Positions 8,041-16,218 of a stretch of DNA of 64,000 bases are shown here, one piece after another. A program made the translations under genes and the position numbers. Positions within the stretch are counted from its first letter, which is position 1; the number at the start of each line of letters is the position of its first letter. The notes under the pieces are model-generated. The model saw only the letters and a program-made list of their open reading frames with translations. It was not told the DNA's origin and did no database searches. The stretch is from Nocardia salmonicida NBRC 13393 (GTDB lineage: Bacteria > Actinomycetota > Actinomycetes > Mycobacteriales > Mycobacteriaceae): NCBI RefSeq assembly GCF_001613085.1, contig NZ_BDBR01000047.1, positions 18,717-82,716 of the forward strand. The letters are read 5' to 3'.

Positions 8041-9564
8041 ATGCGCGCAAGACCGGTATCGCACGGAACTGCCGCCGTGGGTGTGGCACTGTCCGCGATC
8101 CTCGCTGTTCCCGCGCAGGCGGGACCGTTGCCCTGGCTGCCGCCGCCGGTGAATATCTGCGGGGAAACGGGATTCGACCCGGTCAACCGGCTGCCCGACC
8201 CGGCCGCGCCGCCCGCGCCGATCCTGCCGCCGAGCATCGATATCCCGATCTGGGTGCCGCAGCTGACGCCGGTCCCGATTCCCGACCCGCCGCACGACAA
8301 CACGCGCGTGGCACAGGTTCCGCTGCCCTCGGATCCGTGCCGCAATCCGTGCCCGGAGGTACGGGACACGCCGGAACCGGAACCGGAAAGTACCGACGAG
8401 ACAACGTCGACCGGTTCGGCGGTCGCGTTGCCGCGGATCAGAATCAATCCGGAGATCGAGCCCATCCCGATCCCGGTACCCGGCGGCGAGGGCGAGCCGG
8501 CCCAGGAAGCACCCGAGCCGGTGGAGCGGCCGATCGAGCGGGGCCCGCTGGGAGCGCCGGTCATGCCCGCGAAGGTGGAGTCCGTGCGGCTCGTCGACCA
8601 GGTCACCGGGCACGGCTCGGCCAACCGGACCGATATGCGCTGGCAGGTCGACGGCACCGACCTCGGGCTGTTCTGGGAAACCGAACCGGGCAAGGTGGCC
8701 ATGGTTTTCGGCGACACCTTCGGCGAGGGCTGGGCTTACGGCGGCGCGGGCTCCGATTCCGCCGATTGGCGGTCGAATGTGCTCGCCTACAGCACCGACA
8801 AGGATCTGAGCGACGGGATCACCATCGACTCGATGGTGCAGGACAGCGCCTGTCACGCCGCCGAGCTCCTCGGCAGCCGCAAGATCAGGAACTGGGAGAC
8901 CACCACGATCCCGACCTCGGGGTTCGCGCTCGGCAAACGGCAGTTCATGAGCTACATGTCGGTGAACCACTGGTCGAAGATCCCCGGCATGTGGATGACG
9001 AACTACGGCGGACTGGCCTACTCCGACGACGGCGGCTCGACCTGGACAAAAGATCAGCATGCCCGCTGGGAGAACATGTTCGGGCTCGGACAATTCCAGG
9101 TGGCGGCGATGGTGCCGCACGGCGACTACGTCTACATGTTCGGCACTCCCAACGGCCGGATCGGGATGATCGGCCTGGCCAGGGTGCGCAAGGCCGACGT
9201 GCTCAACAAGACGGCCTATCAGTACTGGGTGGACGGTAATTGGGCTCCGGCGGCCCAGAATTCGGCGACACCGCTCGTGCAAGGCACCGCCAGTGAGCTG
9301 TCGGTGCGGTACGACGAGGAGAGCCGGCAGTGGCAGATGGTCTATCTCGACTCGGCCGCGGGCCAGATCGTGCTGCGGACCGCGGGCCAGCCGCAGGGCG
9401 CGTGGACATCGACCGTGCCGCTGGTATCCACCGAGATGTTTCCGAAGGCGTACGGCGGTTTCATCCATCCGTGGTCGACCGCGCAGGATCTGTACTTCAC
9501 GATGTCGGCGTGGGACAGCTACAACGTGTATCTCATGCACGCAAAGCTGAATCCGCCGCGCTGA
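8041..9564 (+). CDS. Secreted DUF4185 protein
   Basis: 507 residues. A Sec signal peptide is clear: basic start (MRARPVSHG), hydrophobic core and an AQA-G cleavage site near residue 27. Residues 30-165 are rich in proline, glutamate and isoleucine-proline repeats and probably form a wall-spanning linker. Residues about 180-505 form the DUF4185 domain, a predicted beta-propeller, with FGDTFGEGWAYGG, YGGLAYSDDGGSTW and MFGTPNGRIG segments resembling sialidase/glycosidase-like blades. Enzymatic function is not established for this family. GGGAG precedes the ATG. Its last 32 bases overlap the end of the convergent pxpC gene. Confidence 0.86.
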   Translation: MRARPVSHGTAAVGVALSAILAVPAQAGPLPWLPPPVNICGETGFDPVNRLPDPAAPPAPILPPSIDIPIWVPQLTPVPIPDPPHDNTRVAQVPLPSDPCRNPCPEVRDTPEPEPESTDETTSTGSAVALPRIRINPEIEPIPIPVPGGEGEPAQEAPEPVERPIERGPLGAPVMPAKVESVRLVDQVTGHGSANRTDMRWQVDGTDLGLFWETEPGKVAMVFGDTFGEGWAYGGAGSDSADWRSNVLAYSTDKDLSDGITIDSMVQDSACHAAELLGSRKIRNWETTTIPTSGFALGKRQFMSYMSVNHWSKIPGMWMTNYGGLAYSDDGGSTWTKDQHARWENMFGLGQFQVAAMVPHGDYVYMFGTPNGRIGMIGLARVRKADVLNKTAYQYWVDGNWAPAAQNSATPLVQGTASELSVRYDEESRQWQMVYLDSAAGQIVLRTAGQPQGAWTSTVPLVSTEMFPKAYGGFIHPWSTAQDLYFTMSAWDSYNVYLMHAKLNPPR

Positions 9565-10423
9565 TCGCCGGTGCCGCCACGAACACCAGTTTTTCTCCCG
9601 GGCGGGCCTGCGCGACACGGTCGACATCGGTATCGAGGACGACAGCGATCACCGGGTAGCCGCCCGTGATCGGGTGGTCGGCCAGGAACACCACCGGCTG
9701 ACCGCTCGGCGGCACCTGCACCGATCCCAAGGCGACGCCCTCCGAGGGCAATTCGCGCGTGACCGAACGCACCAGCGGCGGTCCGACGAGGCGATCCAGG
9801 CGCGCGCCGACCCGGTCGGTATCGGCGGAAACGATCCAGGAACCACGGAACAGCTGGTCGGGATCGGTGAACCAATCGGCGCGCGGGCCCGGACACGCAC
9901 GGATCGTGAGTAGTTCCGGGCGCCGCTGAACCGGCGCGAACTCCACGGTCGGAAGGGTGCGCGGCGGGGGCCCGACCGGTAACTGCGTGCCGATTGCCAG
10001 CGGGTCGGGGCCGATGCCGGACAACGTGTCGCGGCTGCGCGAGCCGAGCACCTTGGCCACATCGATGCCGCCGCGCACCGCCACGTAACTGCGCAGACCG
10101 GTGCTCGCCGAGCCCAATCGCAGCACCTGGCCCTCGTCGAGTTCGAGCACGCTGGCATGTCCGACCGGAATGCCGTCGACGGTGGCGGGGGCGGGCGCAC
10201 CGGTGACCGCGACGGTGAGGTGACCGTCGGCGCGCAGGGCGAGGCCGCCGAGCAGTACTTCGATGGCGGCGAAATTCTCCGGATTGCCGACCAGCCGGTT
10301 CGCCAGCCGCAGTGACCCGCGGTCGGCCGCGCCCGCCTGACCGACGCCGGAATCGAACCAGCCCTGTCTACCCAGGTCCTGCACCGTCGCGAGCGGCCCC
10401 ACCCGCTCGATAAAGATCAGCAT
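9533..10423 (-). CDS. pxpC: 5-oxoprolinase subunit C (biotin-dependent carboxyltransferase-like)
   Basis: 296 residues, normal length for PxpC/KipA. It shows the family start (GPLATVQDLGRQGW), the ANRLVGNPENFAAIEVLLGG stretch and the C-terminal DHPITGGYPVIAVV motif. With PxpA and PxpB it performs ATP-dependent opening of 5-oxoproline to glutamate. The ATG at 10423 follows a GGGGAGAG ribosome site; an upstream extension of the frame lacks similarity. It lies 68 bases after pxpB on the same strand, completing a pxpA-pxpB-pxpC operon. The 3' end overlaps the convergent DUF4185 gene by 32 bases. Confidence 0.9.
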   Translation of the reverse strand: MLIFIERVGPLATVQDLGRQGWFDSGVGQAGAADRGSLRLANRLVGNPENFAAIEVLLGGLALRADGHLTVAVTGAPAPATVDGIPVGHASVLELDEGQVLRLGSASTGLRSYVAVRGGIDVAKVLGSRSRDTLSGIGPDPLAIGTQLPVGPPPRTLPTVEFAPVQRRPELLTIRACPGPRADWFTDPDQLFRGSWIVSADTDRVGARLDRLVGPPLVRSVTRELPSEGVALGSVQVPPSGQPVVFLADHPITGGYPVIAVVLDTDVDRVAQARPGEKLVFVAAPAISAADSALRA

Positions 10424-10491
10424 GCGATCTCTCCCCGATTCGCTGTCGAGGCGGCACACCATTGAGCAGCCATTGTTTTCCGCCGAAGCGG

Positions 10492-11166
10492 CTATTCCTC
10501 GGAAGCGACGAATCTGACCGCCGAACCCGCCCGCACCAGCGCGGGCGGATCTCGATCCACCGCCCACATTCGCAGATCGGTGGTGCCGATCACTTGCCAT
10601 CCGCCCGGTGTGCCGCGCGGATACACCGCCGAATATCCGCCCGCGAGTGCCACCGCGCCCGCCGGGATGGCCGTGCGGGCGCTGGTGCGACGCGGCACCG
10701 CGAGCCTGCCGTCAGGCGAGGTGAGGTAGCCGAAACCGGGTGCGAAGCCCACGAACGCGCACCGCCAGACGGTGCCGGTGTGCGCCGCGATCACCGCCGG
10801 GATCGACAGGTCGAGCAGCCGGGCCACCTCGGGCAGATCCGCGCCGTCGTAGCGAACGGGAATCTCCACGACCGACTCCGTATCGGGCACTGTTCCACGG
10901 GAAACATCCGGCGAATCCGCTTGCGGTGGCTCGTGATCGAGCCGGTCGAGCAGCGCGACGAGTTCCCGGCGGACCTGCACGCCGTAGCTCACCGAATGCA
11001 TGGTGACCAGCACGGTTTCCGCCGCGGGCAGCACATCCTCGACACCGGCGATCGCGTGCACGCGCAGCGCCGAGGCAAGGCGCTGCACCGGGCGCGGGTC
11101 GTCGAGGGTGATGAGCACGGCGCGGTCACCCGCGGGTCGGATCCGCGCGTTCCAATCGATGTCCAT
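10492..11166 (-). CDS. pxpB: 5-oxoprolinase subunit B (allophanate hydrolase subunit 1-like)
   Basis: 224 residues. RIRPAGDRAVLITLDD at the start, the VPVRYDGADLPEVA segment (here IPVRYDG) and GFAPGFGYLTSPDGRLAVPRR with the AIPAGAVALAGGYSAVYP tail are diagnostic of PxpB/KipI. It forms the 5-oxoprolinase with PxpC and PxpA. The start at 11166 is preceded by GGGAGG; an ATG 12 bases upstream is less well placed. The gap to pxpA is 15 bases. A parS-like 16-mer lies inside the gene at 10891. An internal stretch (about residues 78-98) unlike other family members looks like a variable insert. Confidence 0.9.
   Translation of the reverse strand: MDIDWNARIRPAGDRAVLITLDDPRPVQRLASALRVHAIAGVEDVLPAAETVLVTMHSVSYGVQVRRELVALLDRLDHEPPQADSPDVSRGTVPDTESVVEIPVRYDGADLPEVARLLDLSIPAVIAAHTGTVWRCAFVGFAPGFGYLTSPDGRLAVPRRTSARTAIPAGAVALAGGYSAVYPRGTPGGWQVIGTTDLRMWAVDRDPPALVRAGSAVRFVASEE
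10891..10906. other. parS-like site (two mismatches), inside pxpB
   Basis: TGTTCCACGGGAAACA differs from the consensus ParB site TGTTTCACGTGAAACA at two positions. It is about 31 kb left of the origin and inside coding sequence, as many actinobacterial parS sites are. Confidence 0.5.
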
Positions 11167-11181
11167 CGTGCCTCCCACCCC

Positions 11182-11931
11182 TCAGCTGAACGACTCCACC
11201 GGTATTCCGGCTTCGTCGAGCGCTCCCCGGATCCGGCGAGCCATCTCGACGGCCGCCGGAGAGTCGCCGTGGACGCACACGCTGGCCACGGACACGGCGA
11301 CCGTACCGGGACCGTCTACGGTACGCGCGGTCCCCGACAGCGCAAGAGTTGTCGCCTGCGCCACGGCGTCGTCGGCCGACAGCACCGCCCCGGCAACTCC
11401 GCGCGGGGCCAGCGAACCTGTTGCAGTGTAGGCCCGGTCGGCGAATCCCTCACCGACGAAACGCACGCGCTGCGCGGCACGTTCCAGTTCGGTGCCCGCC
11501 GGACCGAGCAACGTGAGGCCCGGTTCTGCCTCGGCCACCGCGGCGACAAGGGCCTCGGCGAGCAGACGATCGCGCGCGGCCGCGTGATAGAGGGCACCGT
11601 GCGGTTTCACATAGCGCACCCGATCGCCTGCGGCCCGCGCGAAGGCGGCGAGGGCGCCGATTTGATAGAGCACCTCATCGCGCAGATCGGCCGGGGCGAT
11701 GGCGACATCGCGGCGGCCGAAACCCACCAGATCGCGATAGCCGACATGCGCGCCGATCCGCACACCCTTGGCCACCGCCAGTTCACAGGTGCGGCGCATG
11801 ATGGTCGGGTCGCCGGCGTGGAATCCACACGCGATATTCGCGCTGGTCACGATGTCGAGCATGGCAGCGTCGTCACCCATCCGCCACGGGCCGAAGCCTT
11901 CGCCCAGATCACTGTTCAGGTCCAGCGGCAT
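11182..11931 (-). CDS. pxpA: 5-oxoprolinase subunit A (LamB/YcsF family)
   Basis: 249 residues. The N-terminus LNSDLGEGFGPW, then ANIACGFHAGDP and the GAHVGYRDLVGFGRR and VRYVKPHGALYH segments are hallmarks of the LamB/YcsF (PxpA) family. It is the third component of the prokaryotic 5-oxoprolinase, which clears the damage product pyroglutamate. It is the first gene of the leftward pxpA-pxpB-pxpC set. There are 99 bases between it and the end of modC, enough for a promoter, although none is obvious. Confidence 0.92.
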   Translation of the reverse strand: MPLDLNSDLGEGFGPWRMGDDAAMLDIVTSANIACGFHAGDPTIMRRTCELAVAKGVRIGAHVGYRDLVGFGRRDVAIAPADLRDEVLYQIGALAAFARAAGDRVRYVKPHGALYHAAARDRLLAEALVAAVAEAEPGLTLLGPAGTELERAAQRVRFVGEGFADRAYTATGSLAPRGVAGAVLSADDAVAQATTLALSGTARTVDGPGTVAVSVASVCVHGDSPAAVEMARRIRGALDEAGIPVESFS

Positions 11932-12030
11932 GTGCTGCCCTCCGGTCTTCGCGGGTCACTCGCCGGGTATGTACCCCGGTAATTCGAGCATGAACGCACA
12001 GATTCATACCGTTATCACCGAGGGCGTGGT

Positions 12031-13224
12031 TCAGCAGGCGTACACGCGGACCTCGGTGGCCTTCACCGCGAAGTGCACCCGCGCACCGACGGTGAGCTGG
12101 AGTTGAGCGACGGCGGCCGGAGTCAGGTCGGCACACAGGCCGGGCGCCCGCGGTGCGTCACCACGGACTCGGACGATGCCGCCGCGGTCGGTGATCTCCG
12201 CGATGTCGACGGTGAAGACGTTGCGTGGGCTGCCGCCCGGCCGGGTGCGGAACACCGACACCGCGGACGGGGAGAACACCGCGGCCGCGCGGGCGCCGGG
12301 GACGAAATCGCCGACGACGCAGCCGTCGACGCCGAGGTCTTCGACGAGCACGGTCCCGAAGGTCGGGGCCCGATCGCCGAGGTGCGTCCGCGGCATCGAC
12401 GGTTCGCCGGCGCCTGAACTCGGCTGATCCCAGGACTGAGCCTCGGCCGGCAGCGCTGACTCGACGCCGGTGCCGCGCAGGAGGTTGAGGCCGGCGATGC
12501 GGGCGGCGAAGGGGTTGCGAGGGTGCGACATCACCTCGGCGACCGGACCGGATTCGACGACGCGGCCTGCCTGAAGGACGACGAGCCGGTCGGCGAGGGT
12601 GATGGCGTCGATGATGTCGTGGGTGACCAGGACGGCGCAGCGCGGGTGGTCGCGGCCGGGTTCGTCGCGCAGGACGCGGCGCAGCAGGGTGCGCATGGCC
12701 GGGGCTACGTCTACGTCGAGGGCTGACATGGGTTCGTCGAGGAGCAGCAGGTCGGGGTCGACGGCGAGGGCGCGGGCCAGGGCGACGCGCTGGGCTTGGC
12801 CGCCGGAGAGTGCGCCGGGGTGGCGGTCGGCGAGGTCGGTGGCGTCGACCGCCGTCAGCCAGTCGGTGGCGATTCTTCGCGCGGCGGAGTTCTTCGCGCC
12901 GCGGCTGCGTGGGCCGAAGGCGACGTTGTCGAGCACGCTGAGATGGGGGAACAGCAGGGGATCCTGGGCGAGGAGGGAGACCGCGCGTCGATGTGGGGGG
13001 AGCGCGATGCCTTTCGCCGAGTCGGTGAGCGTACGGTCGCCGAGTCGTACGTGTCCTTCGTCGGGAACGATCAGCCCGGCGATCACCTGTAAGAGACTGG
13101 ACTTACCCGCGCCGTTCGGACCGAGCACGGCCAGGACTTCGCCGGGGGCGACGTCGATCCGCAGGTCGAGATCGCGGGCGGCGATCCGCGCGGAGACCGA
13201 GAGCCCGGTCGAATCCCTGGTCAC
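12031..13224 (-). CDS. modC: Molybdate ABC transporter ATPase
   Basis: 397 residues. Walker A GPNGAGKSSLL near residue 36, the LSGGQAQRVALARALA signature, Walker B LLLLDEPMSALD and the H-loop VLVTHD are all intact. The C-terminal third (about residues 320-395) is a TOBE/Mop-type domain (AVFSPSAVSVF to VHFAVKATEVRVY), as in ModC, which senses bound oxyanion. It energises uptake of molybdate (or tungstate) through ModB. The GTG start at 13224 overlaps the modB stop as GTGA, so translation is coupled. A longer than usual linker (about residues 255-300) separates the ATPase from the TOBE domain. Confidence 0.93.
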   Translation of the reverse strand: MTRDSTGLSVSARIAARDLDLRIDVAPGEVLAVLGPNGAGKSSLLQVIAGLIVPDEGHVRLGDRTLTDSAKGIALPPHRRAVSLLAQDPLLFPHLSVLDNVAFGPRSRGAKNSAARRIATDWLTAVDATDLADRHPGALSGGQAQRVALARALAVDPDLLLLDEPMSALDVDVAPAMRTLLRRVLRDEPGRDHPRCAVLVTHDIIDAITLADRLVVLQAGRVVESGPVAEVMSHPRNPFAARIAGLNLLRGTGVESALPAEAQSWDQPSSGAGEPSMPRTHLGDRAPTFGTVLVEDLGVDGCVVGDFVPGARAAAVFSPSAVSVFRTRPGGSPRNVFTVDIAEITDRGGIVRVRGDAPRAPGLCADLTPAAVAQLQLTVGARVHFAVKATEVRVYAC

Positions 13225-14090
13225 TTCGCACCGCCGATCATCGGCGCGTCACCGGTCGTCCGGGTGCCGGCGCTGCGGAGTTGTGTGCCGGGGATCGGAC
13301 TGGTTCGACGGTAGGCGAGCAGGACTATCAGGACGGCGACGATGATCAGCACCACCGAGAGCGCGACGGCCGCATCGGGATCGGCTTCGCGCTGGAGGTA
13401 GATCTCCAGCGGCAGGGTGCGGGTACGCCCCTGCAAGCTGCCCGCGAAGGTGAGCGTCGCGCCGAACTCGCCGAGCGCGCGGGCGAAGGCGAGGACCGCG
13501 CCGGAGATCAGGGCGGGGCGAAGCAGGGGCAGGGTGATCCGCCACCAGACCGTGCTCGGGCCCGCACCGAGCGTCGCGGCGATCTGCTCGTAGCGACTAC
13601 CCGCCGTCCGCAGCGCCCCCTCGATCGTGAGCACCAGAAAGGGCAGTGCCACAAAGGTTTGCGCCAGGACCACCGCGGTCGTGCTGAACGCGATATGAAT
13701 TCCGGCCGCCTCCAGATGTTCGCCCAACAGCCCACGCCGACCGAATACGTAGAGCAGCGCGATACCACCGACCACCGGCGGTAACACCAAGGGCAGCAAC
13801 ACCAGTGCCCGAAGTACCGGCAACCCACGCCATCGAGCCCGTGCCAGCACCGCGGCCATCGGCACCCCGAACACCACACACAACGCGGTGCTCGTCGTCG
13901 CCGTTCGTAGGCTCAACCACAATGCTTCCCTTGATGCTTCGGTAGTCACGAGTTCGACGAATCGCCCCCACTCGACCCCCCATGCCAACGCCGCCAGCGG
14001 AAGCACCACCAGCGCGAACCCGACGACGGCGGGCACCAGCAACCACCGGGGCAGCCCGGCGGTCACGCGGCGGCGACCCGCACCGATCAC
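13221..14090 (-). CDS. modB: Molybdate ABC transporter permease
   Basis: 289 residues with six predicted membrane helices. The cytoplasmic EAA loop (AATLGAGPSTVWWRITLPLL) that contacts ModC is present, followed by ARALGEFGATLTFAGS, a ModB hallmark. The start is a GTG at 14090, overlapping the modA stop as GTGA; the frame is open further upstream but has no similarity there. It passes molybdate from ModA across the membrane. Confidence 0.93.
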   Translation of the reverse strand: MIGAGRRRVTAGLPRWLLVPAVVGFALVVLPLAALAWGVEWGRFVELVTTEASREALWLSLRTATTSTALCVVFGVPMAAVLARARWRGLPVLRALVLLPLVLPPVVGGIALLYVFGRRGLLGEHLEAAGIHIAFSTTAVVLAQTFVALPFLVLTIEGALRTAGSRYEQIAATLGAGPSTVWWRITLPLLRPALISGAVLAFARALGEFGATLTFAGSLQGRTRTLPLEIYLQREADPDAAVALSVVLIIVAVLIVLLAYRRTSPIPGTQLRSAGTRTTGDAPMIGGAK

Positions 14091-14839
14091 GGCGCGCCGA
14101 ACCCCGCGGCGACAAGGGCTGCTCGCCCGGTGGGCCCGGTGACCAAATCGGAGAACTTCCGCGCGTTCGCGGCCTGCTTCGAATCCGCCACCACCGCAAT
14201 CGGATACGTGTTCACCGCAGCCGACGCCTCGGGTACCGCGACGGTGCTCACCTTCGCGCCCGCCCCCGACGCGTCGGTGACGTAGACCAACCCGGCGTCG
14301 GCTTGTCCGGAGGTCACCTTGGTGAGGACGTCGGCCACCGAAGATTCCTCGCTCACGGGACGCAGCGTGGTACCCGCGGCATCGGCGACCTTCTTCGTTG
14401 CCCGGCCACACGGGACCTGGGGGGCGCAGACGACCAGGGTGGCGTCAGCGAGGTCGTTGATCCCGTTGATGCCCTTGGGGTTTCCCGCAGCGATGACCAG
14501 TGTGAGGACATTGGTGGCGAAAGTGGTGGGCGTAGCGGTGATCCGGCCACTGTGGACCGCCTTGTCCATGGTCGGCTGGTCGGCCGACGCGAAAACATCG
14601 GCGGGAGCACCGGCTTGGAGTTGCGCGGCCAGGTCGGACGATCCCGCGAACGAGAACTGCACGTCCACCTCGGGATTGGCGGTTTCGAAGTCCTTCTCCA
14701 GGCCGGTGAAGACGCTCTTCAACGAAGCCGCGGCGAACACCGTCAGCGTGGATTTCGCTGTGTCGCCGCTGTTCTCGCCCCCACAGCCGCTGGCCGTGAG
14801 CACCACCAGCGCGGCGCCGACCGCGACCCGGCGGATCAT
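14087..14839 (-). CDS. modA: Molybdate-binding lipoprotein
   Basis: 250 residues. A lipoprotein signal peptide ends in the lipobox LTASGC, so the mature protein should be tethered outside the membrane by the cysteine near residue 20. The mature part starts LTVFAAASLKSVF and continues with FSFAGSSDLAAQLQAGAPADVFASA, the serine-rich oxyanion loops of ModA. The ATG at 14839 overlaps the upstream regulator stop as ATGA. It captures molybdate for ModBC. Length and motifs are normal for the family. Confidence 0.94.
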   Translation of the reverse strand: MIRRVAVGAALVVLTASGCGGENSGDTAKSTLTVFAAASLKSVFTGLEKDFETANPEVDVQFSFAGSSDLAAQLQAGAPADVFASADQPTMDKAVHSGRITATPTTFATNVLTLVIAAGNPKGINGINDLADATLVVCAPQVPCGRATKKVADAAGTTLRPVSEESSVADVLTKVTSGQADAGLVYVTDASGAGAKVSTVAVPEASAAVNTYPIAVVADSKQAANARKFSDLVTGPTGRAALVAAGFGAP

Positions 14840-15234
14840 TCGGCGGCCTTCTCGACCACCACGGTCGTGGCCTTGACGCTCGCCAGCGCGACGCTGCCCG
14901 GCTCGAGCCCCAGCTCGCGCACCGATTCGCTGCTCATCAGCGAGACCACCGTGAAAGGACCGCATTGCATCTCCACCTGTGCCATCACCGTGTCCGACAC
15001 GACGCGGGTGACCAGACCGGGGAACCGATTGCGTGCCGAGCTGGCACTACCCACCCGGGTCTGTGGCGTGCGCGCCTGGTCGACGGCGTGTTCGGCGAGC
15101 TCCCTGCCGTCCAGCACCAGGCGGCCCGCGGCATCCTTGGTCGCCGTCAGGGCGCCCGTATCGATCCAGCGACGCACCGTGTCGTCGCTGACGCCGAGCA
15201 GATCGGCCGCTTCCTTGATTCGCAGTTTCGCCAC
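14836..15234 (-). CDS. HTH-TOBE molybdate-responsive regulator (ModE-like)
   Basis: 132 residues from a GTG at 15234. The N-terminal part (LRIKEAADLLGVSDDTVRRWID) is a MerR/excisionase-type helix-turn-helix. The C-terminal part, about residues 65-130 (ARNRFPGLVTRV to SVKATTVVVE), is a single Mop/TOBE domain that binds molybdate. This compact layout is the actinobacterial replacement for ModE. As the first gene of the mod operon, with a 4-base overlap into modA, it probably controls its own operon. A TATCCT box 6 bases before the GTG and the lack of a Shine-Dalgarno sequence point to a leaderless message. Confidence 0.86.
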   Translation of the reverse strand: MAKLRIKEAADLLGVSDDTVRRWIDTGALTATKDAAGRLVLDGRELAEHAVDQARTPQTRVGSASSARNRFPGLVTRVVSDTVMAQVEMQCGPFTVVSLMSSESVRELGLEPGSVALASVKATTVVVEKAAE

Positions 15235-15304
15235 GCGATCAGGATAGTTCCGCAGATTCGGGCATAACAAGAAAACAACTCCGCACCTTCGGAAAGAACG
15301 GGTC

Positions 15305-15327
15305 GTGATATCCCATAATCGGGTCAC
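15305..15327. promoter_or_regulatory. Imperfect inverted repeat, possible operator of mod operon
   Basis: GTGA-TA-TCCC followed after six bases by GGG-TCAC forms an imperfect palindrome in the 138-bp divergent region between the ModE-like regulator and the 15373 gene. Position fits an operator for the regulator, but no protected motif is known for this regulator class, so the assignment is a guess. Confidence 0.3.
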
Positions 15328-15372
15328 ACTTCATGGCCACCGACGATCCGGCCAAGTACGCTCATAGCCATC

Positions 15373-16188
15373 ATGGCCACGTATTTCGATCCGAAGTCCT
15401 GGTCACTGGCGGGCGCTGTCGATATGGGCAAACGCCTGCTCGACCCGTCTTGGATCGACCAGTGGCTCGGCTTCACCACGTCCTGGGCCGATCCCGTCGC
15501 CGACCTGGGCTCCGGCACCGTCACCGCGCTCATGCCCGATGTGCTGATGACCGTCCTCAGCGAGGGCATCCTCAGCCGTTTCGGCGGTCAGGAGATCAGC
15601 GCCACGCTGCTCGAGCACGACCTCACCGCCACCCTCGACTCATTCAAGCTGCGCAGACGCGGCGCTCACTTCCAGAGCAAGACGGTGCTGTCGAACCTGG
15701 TGTGGGACTCGCACCCCTTCGACACGGTCACCGTGGTCGCGCACGGCGTGCGGCTGATTCCCGGTGTGCCGACCAAGGTCCGGGTTCAGCAACTCGACAT
15801 CGAGGGCACCATCGGGATCGGCGCGATGGCCGAATGGGTGGACGCCCAGAACCTGGACTGGCGGGTGCGGCTCGACGAACGCGGACACATCGTCGCGACG
15901 CATCGCACGCGCAAGATGCGGGCGGTCGTCGACGGACAGGTCTACGACAACCTGCTCACCCTCGACATCCGCAGGGCCAGTTGGTACGGCATCCGGCTCC
16001 CCAAACGGGTCATCCCCGCACCCGCGCTGCTGCTCGACGACCTGCCCAACCGGGCGAGTATTTCCTACGCGCACCGCCGCGGCGACGTGGTGAAGTTCCG
16101 GCTCGAATTGCCGGAGACCACCGGCTCGTTCGACCTGACCCAGATCCGCGACGCCATCATCGCGGGCACGACACTGATCGTCTTCTGA
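15373..16188 (+). CDS. Conserved hypothetical protein (DUF2993-like layout)
   Basis: 271 residues. No signal peptide or transmembrane helix is evident. The middle (VTVVAHGVRLIPGVPTKVRV, then LDIEGTIGIGAMAEW) has alternating hydrophobic residues that suggest a long beta-rich lipid-binding fold similar in layout to the mycobacterial DUF2993/LmeA proteins, but I see no diagnostic motif and would not assign it. It is divergent from the mod operon and convergent with pcnA. The reading frame, codon use and stop placement look genuine. Confidence 0.6.
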   Translation: MATYFDPKSWSLAGAVDMGKRLLDPSWIDQWLGFTTSWADPVADLGSGTVTALMPDVLMTVLSEGILSRFGGQEISATLLEHDLTATLDSFKLRRRGAHFQSKTVLSNLVWDSHPFDTVTVVAHGVRLIPGVPTKVRVQQLDIEGTIGIGAMAEWVDAQNLDWRVRLDERGHIVATHRTRKMRAVVDGQVYDNLLTLDIRRASWYGIRLPKRVIPAPALLLDDLPNRASISYAHRRGDVVKFRLELPETTGSFDLTQIRDAIIAGTTLIVF

Positions 16189-16218
16189 TCAGTTCTGCTG
16201 GGCTCAGTTCTGCTGGGC
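16189..16218. repeat. 15-bp tandem duplication across the pcnA stop codon
   Basis: TCAGTTCTGCTGGGC occurs twice in direct succession (16189-16203 and 16204-16218). On the minus strand each copy reads as the codons for Ala-Gln-Gln-Asn plus TGA, so the last four codons and the stop of pcnA are exactly duplicated downstream. The second set is not translated because the first TGA ends the gene. This looks like a recent slippage event. Confidence 0.85.
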
